Source: Paralvinella palmiformis
Lineage: Eukaryota; Annelida; Polychaeta; Terebellida; Alvinellidae
DNA length: 64,000 nt
Direction of reading: 5' to 3'
NCBI GenBank assembly: GCA_025642065.1
Contig: JAODUP010000963.1
Location: 1 to 64,000 of the forward strand
Shown here: one piece after another, positions 26,294 through 40,800 of the stretch
Layout of the letters: every line of letters begins with the position of its first letter
Numbering within the stretch: the first letter of the stretch is position 1
The notes under the pieces: model-generated
Databases searched by the model: none
What the model was told of the DNA's origin: nothing
What the model saw: the letters and a program-made list of their open reading frames with translations, nothing else
Program-made: the position numbers and the translations under genes

Positions 26294-28392
26294 GTGCACC
26301 CTTGATATTATGCCATTCTTTATAATTATAGTGACACTTGCCTATCACCAAGAGAACACTGAGAATGGATATCCACCCATTATAATGCCATATTGATAAC
26401 AGCCCAACAAATAACAGGTCCTAATCTGTCATTTTCCTCTTTATTTCACCAATCACACACTGAGTAAAAATATTCAATAAAAGCAATTACAAAACTCAAG
26501 ACAGAAAGCTATTTCCACATATAGTATATAAAGTCTAATATTGGCGCTATGTTTCAAGACTACTTCTTGACATACAATTACAGGTGTCAAAGGTTTCCAA
26601 TTATTACCTAAAGCAAACAAAGGCTTAGCTGAAGCCATGCGATGGATAAAGGGATCATATGATTGATGAATAAATTTGTTGAATTGCAATTATTGCTCAA
26701 TTTGTATTGTTTGCAAATCGTTTAAATACCACAAGTTTATTCATATCATTAATCAAATTGTTCTATCAATGTGCTATTATACATAAGAAAATAAGTGTCT
26801 ATCATCAAAATGGAATCTTGTAAATGTAAACGAGCAGCTTTCTCTATAACTCAGAAGTGCTGCATTGTCAAGATCTTCACCACAAAGCCAGTTAACAAAC
26901 AATAGCTGATAATTTTGTTGTTTTGTGGGGATGTGATGTTAAACACAGAACTGCTGTCTAATGTTCATGTATCAAAATGACATAAAACAGCAAAGCATAC
27001 AGACTTGGAACAAGCCCCTTTCTTGTAGTTTTCCAACATGCACAGAAACCACAGTTTCAGAAGCAAGGAATTCACTTAGTGTCTTACTATGATTCATGGA
27101 GGCTAAAGGTCATGAATGCGACATTAAGTGAATTACAAGTCTTGAGCTCAGTGTGAAGAACATTTCCTCACTAACGTCCATACAGTCTGCCATGACTGAC
27201 TTTTTACCAAGTGCTAATTTATATTTGTATAAATGCGAGTGTGAGTAGTGTTGTACATTGACATTCATATCCAATTAAGCAACGTAGATAAACAAAATAC
27301 GTTGTGTTGTGAATTGTTAACTGTTTTTCTAAGTTAGATCTCTTTAGAACGCCACCCTCTTTATAATGCCACATTTTTTTTGGCCCCAAATGTGGCATTA
27401 CAAAGAGGGTGTCATGTACATATATACCAGAGAAGTGGATATAACATGGAGATGATTGGCTCCAGATCATCAGGACTGAAGATATAACATTTTTGCACAG
27501 ATTTTGCCCAGTTTAATCCAGCTAGATATAAAATTGTCACAAGACAGTTTAATAAAAAGAAACTGAGTCTTTTATACAAAATATTAATGGATAAACGAAT
27601 GGACCAATATATCTGTTTTGTGTTACGCTGAAAAAAAGCAAAAATCCATTCTACTTTACTCTGTCTTGGAATGTTTTTATACTTTTACACAACTTATATC
27701 ACAATAGTCAGAGCCCCCCCCCCCCCTCTGTGCTGGTACCTTGCCTGCCAATGGTGAGGGGGCTTGCATGTCTCAAAGACTCTGGAAGCTACACGGCGGG
27801 TGGGGGGGGGGGGAAATTGGCTCCTGCCAGACAGGTCCCAGAGGAGAGACCAGATGAAAACAACATTAACATTGTTGTTGTAGCCTTATGTCCTGCTGGG
27901 GATGAGGAGGATAAATAAAATTAAGTCAGAGAGTCAAACCACATTTACTTAGGCAACATGACAACAACAGCATTAGTGATGTTGCCACAATTGATCATTC
28001 TGACCAGATTAAAATGATTGTATGTGTCAGCTACAAGAAAACATTGACTGACATCCTAAATTATGCAATGCTGTGGTTATTATTATGTTCTTAAATGGAG
28101 AAAGTGTGTGAGGAAATGGCCCAGTTCACTCATCTATGAAAATGAGATGGACATGCGTTTGAGTAATGCTTTGTGCCTTTCATGGCAGCATGTGTTGTAT
28201 GCTCCCTTGGGAGTTGAGATTAGTGCTGGATTAGAACAGGTCTGAGCCAGGGATAATAATACTGTAAAGTACCTTAGAGCAGCTATATAGCTGGATAGGG
28301 CACTATATAAATATCAAGTATTATTATTATAATATTATTACTTGTAATGTTATTCACATCCTTGCACCCAGACTCACTCTCTCTCTCTACTG

Positions 28393-28441
<49 letters not shown>

Positions 28442-31400
28442 TGTGTGTGTATGTGTGTGTATCTTGACCAAAAAAATATAAATGCTTTTTACATGATAAC
28501 TTTAAACTGTAAGGGACTACTCATAGAAAGAAGAATGAAATATCTACATGTACCCTTGTAACTTATATCTGTAACAATCTTGTTTAATAATGTCTGAAAA
28601 ATATTAACAAGAACAGTGGGAAGTTCTAAGATTGGTATTTACCAACATTATTATGACTCAAAATCTTCTAAAACTAAATGATAATAAAACAAATATTTTA
28701 TATTTGGCATCATCACATTGTGTTAAATCTCTAAAGACACCAGCATTACAGATGGATGCATCTTCGATTACTCCTAATGAGTCAGTAAAAAAATCTAGGG
28801 GTTATTTTTGACCAATGTATTAACATGCATGAACATGTCACATCAGTATGCCGAGCTGCCTACTACCATCTTAAGAACATCCACTGTTTAAAAGCATTCT
28901 TGACACAAGAATCACTTGTAACTGTAGTCCATGCCTTTGTTACATCTCGTATAGACTATTGTAACTCCCTGTTATATGGCATATCTGATTATAACATTAA
29001 TCGCCTTCAGCGAATTCAGAATAGTGCAGCTCGCATTGTAACAAATACTAGAAAATATGATCATATCACCCAATTCTTCAAAAACTACGTTGGCTACCTG
29101 TTAGACAGTGTATCCATTTTAAGATTCTGTAAATAACTTATAAATATATTAATGATATGGCGCCAGAATACCTGTGTGACCTGGTTTCCATGAGAGTCAT
29201 CCCAAAAACTCAGGTCATCCAGTCAGATATTATTGCAGGTGCCAGTGTCTCGGCTCAAGTCATATGGTGATTGTACGTTTAGTGTTACAGCCCCCACTTT
29301 GTGGAATAAATTGTCGGCAAATATTAGAAATGCGTCGTCTCTTGGAATTTTAAGTCTCTTCTAAAAACACACCTATTTAAGGTCGCTTTCACAGATAAAT
29401 AATTATTATCTTTTAAATCATTACAGGGTTTTTATAGACATTATTTGGGGTATTATTATATTACATATTATTTGTACAGCGCCTTTGAATGGCTCCTGCT
29501 AGTAAGGGCGCTTTATTAAATATACATTTATTATTATTATTATTATTATTAACTATATAACTGATTATTACTTTTAAAATGGATTTTATTTCTAAGAAAG
29601 TGTTTGGAATAAAGTGACATACAATTTAAAAATGTGCTTTTATCTGTTTTACCCATTATTAGCCAATACCTCAGAGTAAAATGAAAGGTCTCACAAATAT
29701 ATATGAGGATTGAACTAGCATTTTAATGGTGTTTTAAATTTGTGTCACTATGTCAAGGTATAAAAATGTATGTTTAATATTCAGTGCCTCATGCAAATTT
29801 TATCAATTAATCATAGCACACTATGTTAAATTCAGTATCTTATTAATTTTCTTAATATTAATAGCCTAGAAAATATTTAAATGATTACTTTTATAACCAA
29901 ATAATAAGACAAATATTTTGACAAAGCTAAACTGTTCACAGGAATTATTAATATGGACCAATTAATGAAAATAAGGCATTGAATTACCACCGCCACCACC
30001 ACAATCATTAATACCACCAACATCACAACAACTATATGTTAACAAGAAGCCACATCTATAATTTCTAACTCAGATGGTCTGGTCCATGTTTTTGGTGAAG
30101 TAGTTTGTGCAATAAGCATTAATATCAAATAACAGACATCACTTCAATGGTCAAACACTAATACATATACAACGAGATGTGTACTAGGCAGAGTTCTATA
30201 TCGATTACGATCACCTGTCTTTGTGTCTGGAGTCCACTCTTGTTCTCCTGTTATGCCCCAGATCCAGATGCAGTCCTCTTTGTTGGAGAATCCGCTCAGA
30301 TCTGGATGTAGCCCGCTGTGGCTGTGATGACTCAGGGCTGCTGTCCTGATCATCCCAGCACCTAAAATTGGTAATGTTAGCCTTAATTATTTCTTAATTA
30401 CATCATGTGCTGTGGTTATGTGCCGTGCTCTACCTGTTTTCATTTCCGGGGTCCATTCCTGTTCACCAGACATGCCCCATTCCCAGTTGATGCCTTCTGC
30501 CATGCCATTTGATGTGCAATCATCGGGGAAGCTGACAGTTCGACACGTTGATGGAGCTACCCTTGTGGGTATCACTAGATGCAGAAACAAATGGAAAGGG
30601 CCACAGGCCAAAACACTTTGGGACATCTAAACACATGCGACATACCACATCCAACCATCAATTACTTTTATTCGTGTAATTAAACAAAACTGACAAAGTT
30701 CAAGATAATATACTGGAATCAGAAACGTCATCAGATACCATCATTCCCCATTGATAACCCACAATTGTGTATAATGTAATTTGGTTTTAAATCAGTGGTA
30801 AAAACTCATCTTTCTGTGCATAATCCACAGTGCACTGTATTAAATTGTTATATAGAATCTTTGGACTTAATATTTTTGGCAATATATCTTTCTGTTTGTT
30901 GCATGTTATACTTATTATGACAAAAGGGAAACCAACATAAGCCTCACTTTCACAATGAATAAAATAAAGGGGTCATCTCAGAACACATAAATTTTCAACT
31001 TCTAATACTTCTGTGATTTTTTATTATTAATTGTGATGTATGTTTCTAAAGTCATTCAGTTTGTACTATTTCAGTTACAATTAAATATAGGTGAAGATGA
31101 TTAGAAAATAAACTGTTTGATCTATTGTTTTCTGGATTGTAAGCTATCACAACAAGGATCTCATACAACACCTCTAAAAATGGCAACCATTGGATGTTGG
31201 TGATGATTGTCCAATGAAAACTCTACCAAAAGCCAAGGGGGGGGGGGTAGATGCAGCATGGCACCAAAACCTTCACCAAGGGAGGTAATAATATATGCAT
31301 GCACCTGACCGATTCACCAACATACAATGGGTCAATGACACATGTAAGGAATTGGACCCCACCATCATTGTGAAATATTTTAAACTCTGTTCAATATCCA

Positions 31401-34400
31401 ATGCTTTTGATGGCACTGTGGACAACATCTTGTGGACAGATGAGGCTATACAGCTTGATATAACAGAGGATGTCACAGATGACAATCGTGACAGTGATGA
31501 TAAAGATGACTTGTATTATATTGTATGATGAAGACCTGATATCAGATGAACAAGTCAGACAGCTTCTAAATGCACCAGATGAAGAAGACTGGTGCTTTTG
31601 TTTGAACCATTCTGTCATGTTGTATTGATTGTAAAAAAAAAATGTCTTTTTTCTCAATGAAATATGTTCATTATTGCAATTATATGAATTCCAATAAAAT
31701 TTGTTTTATTGAAGTAAATATGTTATGTTCCACACTTCGTTTTTAATTTGTGATGTGGTATTTTAAATAAATAGATACCCAGTATTTTTGTGTTATTTAT
31801 TTTATTAATGCCACATGTGCACAAAAGTCCTAAAATTACTTATTTTTGCCTATTGCCATTTTTAATAAATATTTCGGGGGAAAAAGTCCATATATTTTTA
31901 ATGTGTCCATATATAATATGTGTTAGAAATTTTAGGACAATTTTGAAGCGCTAAAACTGTGGTTTATCTATGGGAAATGATGGTATACAAAGTGAGACAT
32001 TTTAAAATGTTTTGTGAATTAATTAAAACATGTAATTTCATGCACAAAGTTTTTCACCAGGAAAATAACATTATTAAACTAAAAGACTACTAAATACTTT
32101 ATTACATGTATATCTAAAGCTGACAAGTCCTTACCATCTTTCTCCATACTATGTGCACTAAAACCAAATGAGCTGGCAGTACTGTCCACCCCTGTGCCAC
32201 TCAGTGTACCACTACTATGTACTTTCTTAATACCCTTGTTTATGCTTAGAGTACCCGGTTCATGTTCACTGTGGTCAAACGATACATCTTTCAGGGAGCC
32301 AGTACTACTACTGGTACTTGATACAGCCACAGGTAGCATATGGCTATCAGATCTGTGTCGACTGAAATATGTAGTAGACACTCAATATTCATGCTCATAG
32401 AAGTATTTAATGCAACTACAACAACAAAAAACTGAATACTTTTATGTGAGATTATCTAAGGGAAGAGAAAATAAACAAGACTATCTAATTTCAATCAAGA
32501 TGATGTTTCTGAAATAAACAAACAAAGAATGGATTCCTTGACCATCTAAAATGCATGTGTAACAAACGTAATCAGTTACACCATAACAGTATTTTACTGA
32601 CATTCCAAAAACAAATGTAGTGTCATTTTGATTAAGCTATTTACTAACTATCTCGTTACTCCCATTTCATTTTACACAAGACTTTCTGGGTTAAAAATGA
32701 TACAATCTGACTTCTTGATTTGAGAATGAAATCTAACTAATAACCTTATTAGCATACAATAATGTCTATTGCATACATAGCTGCCTATGTTTGGTAGGTA
32801 TAGAAATGTGTATTTATTGATCCTTCTTGATAACGTGTTGATAACAAATATTTAAAAAATTACATATTTTCTTTAAATTGTATTAACTGAACAACAGAAA
32901 CAACTAATATATGACAAATATATCTCCCATACAGCTATCCAGACCAGACATACCACAAGAAAGCAGTAACATCTAATTGGATATTTTGATATTTTTTCAA
33001 TCAGCTGACAAACAAAGCCAGTACACGATGGTAAATTTACCTGTTTTCTACATCACTGTTCTCTGAGGTTTTGTGAGCTCGCTGTCTTCTTTTCATCAGT
33101 CTTGACTAAACGTGTGCAAAACAAAAAATGAAACAAAACCATAAATTGTCTTTAAAATCTTCATAAAAACTGACATGGATTCATTTGAGAAAATGAGCTC
33201 AATCTGGATACGAAATCTTGAAATGAACTGTTTCATATGTAATGTGAAAATTAACTAACATACCAGGGTACCATAAGAATGGTGAGCTATATGCTCCAAT
33301 AGCTGAGATTCAGAATTTTCAAATGTTCCACTGTGTGTATGATGGAGCTGAACTGATGCGCCTTGTGGATCTGTGGTGATAAGATGATGACATGATGAGA
33401 TTTATGGAAAACAACTATACCTATAATTTAAGTGCACCAATCAGAAGCATATTAAGTTACCTGTGGGAAATGCATGAGCCCAACGTCTTCTGTTGGATGT
33501 CACCTTAAACCTGAGACGTGATGGTGTGAATGGATTCAACAAGGCCTGGCGTGGTCGATGATATAGAGGAGAGGATGGGTGTATGTACTTCACTGGTCCA
33601 GGAAAAGAGCCAATGACACATCTTGTGTGATTCACATCCAACGCGTCGTGTTTGGCTGAAAAAAGCGAACATTAATTCACTTTCGACTCCACACAATCAG
33701 AATTAAATGCATTTGTTCAACATCAAAGCATATTAAGTTGGGTACCTTTTCCACCAAATGAATGCGAGAGGAAGTCATTGTGATCATTCTGTAATGCACC
33801 AGGAATATATTGTGGTAAAGAACACAGCTCATCGTATCTTTCATCAAGTATCTCAACTATAGCATCAGAAAATGACAACCTGGGAACTCGCTGTCGTCTA
33901 ATGGATTCTGAGTCTGATGTAAAACTATGGATATATACAAATAAAAGATATGCTATATATAACAATCAAATGTTGTTTTTCCAATAAATCTAATATGTTG
34001 TTATTTTTAGAAAAGGTATATACTATAAAGCTATGCATGAGCTAGAGTCTTAAATTGGTTTTCGCTCAAGAAAACGTTCAAGCCAAATTACTTTGACACA
34101 ATTACCTTTTAGTGTATTAATAATATATACATGAAATATTGTCATGATACATATATGTGACTACAAACAAAGTTTGGCCTTTTACTCAAATCAATTACTA
34201 TTAACAGACTTCATGATCAAAGCAAAGGAAATGTAATGATAAAGTGACATGCTTATTGATACATATACAATTTTTAGTTTACAAGCAACTTCCTTTTGAT
34301 AATAAATTAATAATGAATTAATACTAATAATTAACGTTGCTTCATTATTTATAATTAACATTGCATTACCTTGAGAAAGTTTTATGAGCAGCGGGCTTGA

Positions 34401-34785
34401 ATACCTGGGCATCGTATTCATCATAATCCACAAATGGTACATCATCACTGAGTAATGATGGATTATTTGGAGCAATCATTGTCTTATTAACAACAATGTC
34501 TCCTACCTTCCTATCATTCTGTCAACAAACAACACATCATTAACATATTATATTGTTACATGTGACCTAACCTACTGATTAGATATAAATGGTGCCATTT
34601 TTCATATATTGTACATTGAGCATCAGCTGATAAATATTAAACATTCTATTAAATAGATTTATTAGACATATTTATGAGGCATAATAAACTGTGTACTAAC
34701 AAGAAGTGGTGGCATCTTGATCCTTGGAAAAAAAACTCCTCTGTTTAACTTGAGAGCCTGACTTTTTGATGTATAAAAGCTGAAA

Positions 34786-34818
<33 letters not shown>

Positions 34819-37800
34819 GTGAATGTGTCTATCAAATGTGAGTGTGTCTATCATGAATGCATTTATGTATGTATGCAAGAGCTTCTTTAATCTTATTCAC
34901 TGACAAACCAGTAGCCTTGGTACAAAAAACTATTCCGGTGTTACCTATGATTGATCCAGTGTGGAATATTAAAATCTGCATCAATAATCCTGTTCCTAGT
35001 TGGAGTAAAGTGTGAAACTGAAGTGTGAAACTGAAAAAAAAGTTAACATTATGCAGACCAGTTTCTTCTGTATATTTCAATACACTAAGAAATCTATTTT
35101 CATATAGATTATTTGTAAGCCACTTTATGTTATGTGTTATACAGCACATACCAATGTAGTCACATAACAGAAACTAAACCAATCTCATAAAATCAGTTCA
35201 GTTTATGACAAATCACTGATATTATGTGATGCTGTCAGGTGATTATATAATAATATTAATAATAAGGAAAACGTTATATCACAGTGTTCTAATCAAATAG
35301 TAAAAGTGATAGGAAACAGCATACAATCAAAATAGAAATATTCCACTTTGTTGACACAATAACAACCTGATAAAGTGTATGTTGTGATCCCACAGAGAGA
35401 CATTACTAAGATAATTTCTCTGCCAGAAATAGAAAATTATAAACCAGAAGAGAGTTGTAACTGGGTCATATTTTACAGGTGTATAAATCACCAGTGCTGA
35501 TATTCTTACAAAACGAGACACTAACCTTAAACAAAGGAACCACATGAAGAGGCTGCTCTCCCATACACACTAAATCACTGCTGTTACCTGTAGAAGAGAT
35601 CATCAGAGGGATATAAAAATATAATAAATAACACATCCTTAGTCACTCACACTGAATCACCATTTTATTAGGAGACCCGAGCCTTGCAAGAATGTTTACA
35701 TATGTACGTACCACAGTCTATGGTCCTGTGTTTTGTAATACTGGCCAACTGTCTATCTACTTCAAACACTCCTGGTCCTGGTGTGATGACTATGGACAGC
35801 TTACCAGTACGATCAAAACAACGATCCAGAAAGTACTTCTCATAAACTGTTAAGAATGGATTTTTGAAATGGATATATCAATAATGGATAGTCAAATAAT
35901 ATAACACAAAAGTCTGCCTTTTCGTATCAAATATATAATATTAAGTAGATTACCTCAATAAAGTAGTTCACTGTGTAGTGAAGAATTAAATAATTCATGG
36001 CACACCAATACAATACTGAGAAATAATATGCCCATATTTATCTACAAGTTAAATTACCATAAACCACAGTTACCATTTAGACTCATGTTGAGAACTTCAA
36101 GGAAGTTTCCTTCAGCGGCTGTTGAATTGTGTGCTCGGGGTATTTTCATTGTTCCAGTAGCATTACTTTGATGATACTGAACAACTTTGGTATTATACTC
36201 ATGGAACAGTTTACGTAATTCTATCATCGTTTTTGTCCAATCATCATACTTCTCATTCTGAACGACGACCCTAGACATAAACATAACAAATTTAGTCCAC
36301 TTCCGCCAAGAACATATTCAACTTTCACAAACTGTATTAGTGCCATAAAATATGTGTACAATATTAAAGTATAATACTAAATGTCATACCGGTAGAAATC
36401 CTCATAGAACAATCCATTAAAATGTTTTTGGATGCATTCTCGCATATGCATAGGAAATTCATCTGCAAAGTACAATGGCATTACTCACACAAGTGAAATT
36501 CCAGCTAAGACATGTAGCTATATAAAAACAAAAGTACCTTTTTTTACTATGAAACATCGTATAAAACATATTTATTAGCTATACATGCTTTGATACAACA
36601 ATGTGCAGCTACAGAAGAAGTTGTAATCAGTGCCCCATCCAAAAAAATATAATTATTTTAACAGCATTCATACTTTTTTAAATCTCCACAGTATGAAGCG
36701 CTGATATAGTCCTACAGGAATCGTAACTCACAACATTAACTTTTTATAGCTCTGAACAAACCAATAATCAGAGACCAGAATTCTTTTTAATATGCCATTT
36801 CTTAGCACAGTGAGTGTTTTATTTTTTCCTGGGCAGTGGTCACATATGGGACATATGGCTGAAGAGGTTATTTCCTGGAGAAAGGAGATGTAAACTGATT
36901 GATGAAAGATCCTACGGCAAAGACAATAATGATGGCCCATAAGTCATGACACCAATGTTGGTGACACTAAGATCTTGGATAAGATTTGTTACCTGAGGTA
37001 TTGTTAGCTGGCAATTTAAAAGTATGTATCAGGTAACTGAGTCACATGGCTAAGTAGAAAGGTGATGAACTTAAAACTGCATAGCTTTTTAGTTTGAATC
37101 TACCTACCGGCTAGAGAAATTTTTTCTATTTAATGGTACTTTGAGGTATAAATGTGTATTTGATTGAAAAAGATGAATTACCGAGAATATCAATAAGTGG
37201 CATCTAGATTTGTAGCAGACCAATTTTCGGCCTATAAAATAGGTGACGAGAGATTGTAAAAAAAGACGACGTATAGCATCGGATATCGGCTGCTATTAAA
37301 AAGGCTGCACATCACACAGATCCAGGTTATGGATTTGAATCAGACTCATATCTATGTATATACAAGATGTTTCCCTAGAGGTCACCTCTGAGCCATATGT
37401 CTAACATATGAACAGTGCTGAAGCTAAACTACGCACTCACTCACTCAAACCATTATTGGCCAAGGTCTAAATATACTTATCAAGTCACAGTAATGAGAAC
37501 TATTATTTTGAGGAATTAAACCATTTGTGCTTTTGGGGGTCTTCATTTAACCAAATTACAATAAAAACAACAAAATATGTTAAAAGCCATCAATATTATT
37601 GAAATTTACTGAAGTTGGAGGCTAAAAATTAAGTTTGTTTCACCTTTTGGAAACATAATAAAAAATATCCAAATACTGTTCTAACATATATATTAAGTAT
37701 TTAAATTTGTAATTTAAACTGGCCATCAGCATCTTCTTTAAATAAGGTAGTAATCCAAAGCAAGTAAAACTAATTATTTTTAGGTGAAAAACTGTTTCTG

Positions 37801-40800
37801 TAATGATGATGATTGATGTTTTATGGCCACTTTTCTGCACATTGTAGGTTAAATAGACCCCCAAAGTTAATGAAGCAAAATCAAAGATGAAACACCCTTC
37901 AGATATGCCCACGGCAATATTCGAACATGAGTGGTAGTGATCTGTGGTCCAATACGCTACTGCTAGACCATGGAGGCACCCCTCGTTTACTGTAATTCAC
38001 TCATTAACAAGTAACTGGTGGGCAATCTCAACAGCAAAAAGATGCAATAATACCACTGAGGTACTTCAATGGATATAGTGAATGTCAAACAAAATTTGTA
38101 AACATGTGACAAACCTATTGACTTGGCTTCATAGAATGTCCTTGAGAACATTGTTATTGTTACATCATGGTTACATCCTTTATTCTGAAATGAATTGGTT
38201 TTGAAACATGCCAATAATACACGGCAGAAATATAAGATAGAATAATATTAAAACATCCCATTACTGCTAGAGGCAGTAATGTCACAATCATCCATTTTAT
38301 GGATGCATAATGTGCAATGGAAGATATTAATATGAAGAAAAAGTTAATGATCAATACACTTAACTGAGCCAGGTAAAATTTTAATTGAATGAGAACCAAA
38401 TTTAACAATCAGAAAACGTCTTACTCTCCACTCTTTAAACAGGTCATCCAGAAATCCATCGACAGCTTTCTCAAAGTACAAGTCACCATAATTATCAAAC
38501 TCCCACATCTCGCAACTCATCTGAATAAATATGTTCACCTGAGCGGTTGATGATCTGAAAGTCACCTGAAGCAAAACAACATTACCTGCCAATTTGCAAT
38601 ACGAGACATAAGATTTTGAAATGTTATTATGTTAAATTAGCATCTCACAAATAATCATATTACAGAAGAAAAGGGAAACACGTATTTATTTGACAAAGCC
38701 AATACTTTAGTATTGAATAGTTTTGTTTTTTAATTTAAAAGTCCTTTCACTTATGAAAACATAAAATATTTCACTGGATTTCAAATATTTGTATTAATAA
38801 AATGACAGTAGTTTGTTACATACTCTGGTATCTTCTGTTATATAGCCACATGTCACTTTGTCACCCTTAGACCACAATTCATAGACTTGTGTTCTGTAAG
38901 TAACCACATACAAATCAATTTACTGTATAGCTGCTGATGATAATGATGATTACAAAGCTAGATTAGAATAGGATTTTTTTTTAAATATTTTGGAATATAA
39001 CACACACACAAACAAACTAGTAATATATTGTTAAATTTACCTCATTTCACAAAATGTTATCTTTTGTGTCAGGTACAAGCAGCTGTTAGTCTGGAAAAAG
39101 AACAGCCATCCTATTAATAAAAGAACTAGTAAAAAAAACATATAAACAACTCATGCTAAAATAACTTAATTAAATCTGTTTATCAATCAAGTCGTACCAA
39201 ACTTTTCTTTAGCCTCCACATGTCAGCTCTGCTGAAGTACTGTTCTCTGTAAGTAAGCTCCACCAGATCCAGGGCAACATCCTATTGGTAAACAGAATCT
39301 ATGATGAGATTGCTCAAAGATACCAGCATCATCTAACAGTTAGGATAACTTCATTTGTAAACTTTGAATATTAGGAATATAATTCAAATTGTTCAAAAAT
39401 AAATAACAGCAATAAATAAATATAGAGTAATACCTTGGAGGAAACAACATTGATGTAGACCTCATTGTATATCCGCAAATGAAAGATATTGGCAATAGTT
39501 TGTGATATGCTGATGACATCTGTCAGTTTAAAATCAAATACAGATAGCAAAATATAACAATAAATACATTTTCCAGTTAATGGCACAATGTCTAAGAAAT
39601 ATAAATATTTGTTTATTTATGCTTTTATAAGGTTTATATTTTATGACTGTGATAGTTGTTTACCTTTTCCGACTTGCTGTGAAGATTCACCAAGGGACTT
39701 TATTTGAACTAACAAAGGACTGTAATAAAAAAAAAATATAAATCTTAAACAAGATATGCTGATATAAAGAATACAAGTTTCAATGGAAATATACATAAAC
39801 AACATCAGCATTATTTTAATAGCATAAATGAACTTGTTCTCTTTCAAACATTTCAGAAACTATCAATAGTTTTCTACCTGTAATTGGTTTCTGGGTTGTT
39901 GATTTCGACTACATCACCTACTTTTATGTTTGGGAAGTAGCTTGGATTAATGACAATCTCTTCATCTAGAAAGAACAAATGATAACTCTTTTCAAGGAAA
40001 AGTTAATAACATAAAATGTTAGACATTGTAAAATTAATCATGAATCTAAAGCTATACATTCATAGAAATAATATTATTAGTACACTTCCTCTTGAAAGTA
40101 TCCAATTGTATTCATAACTGTTTTGATGTGTTTGCACCAGACATGGGGTCAATTCTATTTTGTCAATTCCAATTCCACTCACTTCCATTTGGTCAACTCC
40201 AACTCTTTTTTTTGCCTAATACTTTTTACCATGAGTAGGTACTCTGAGTAACTATTTGGAATACCTACTCTGAGTAGTTTATATTCCAAGCAGGATTGTC
40301 AAGGAAGAAATATTTCTGAATTAAAAAATGAAATGGTAAATTAATTTGTGGATTTAATTTATTTTGGCCTGTTCTAAACATTGAACGGGGTTAAATTCCT
40401 AAATAGCAATATCTCTATATAGATTATGGGCATGCTATGTGGTGGTGTCACAGTGATGTGGGTAGAACCCAAGGTATCCAGACCATTTTAATTGGATAAA
40501 TGCTCAGTTGGGGTGCCACAGTATGTGTGCATATCTGATATGTTCTGGATCAATTTGGTTCCAGTATATTGGTAACACCACATGTAAGTGTTAATGTGTT
40601 AAAAAATTGCAAAAGCCTAACCACAAAGCACTTTTAGCTAAAGAGATATTTCATGACATCAAGTGATGGTCTTGGGTGCATCCCCATGCAAAAGTGTACT
40701 TTGTAATCATCAGAGATGTGTTTATTGAGGTTTTGCACCTGACGTCACACACAGGTGACTGTTTGTTTATGCTGCCATGTTGAGCGTCAACCGGTGGCTT

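Noticed and set aside
27730..27918. 62-codon plus-strand ORF with [16 protein letters not shown]
   Set aside because: It spans poly-C and poly-G runs and looks like a piece of a dispersed repeat leader; there is no support for a gene.
30412..30630. Plus-strand ORF over the duplicated DEPDC5 exon
   Set aside because: It is the antisense shadow of DEPDC5 exon 22, where the minus strand matches the family.
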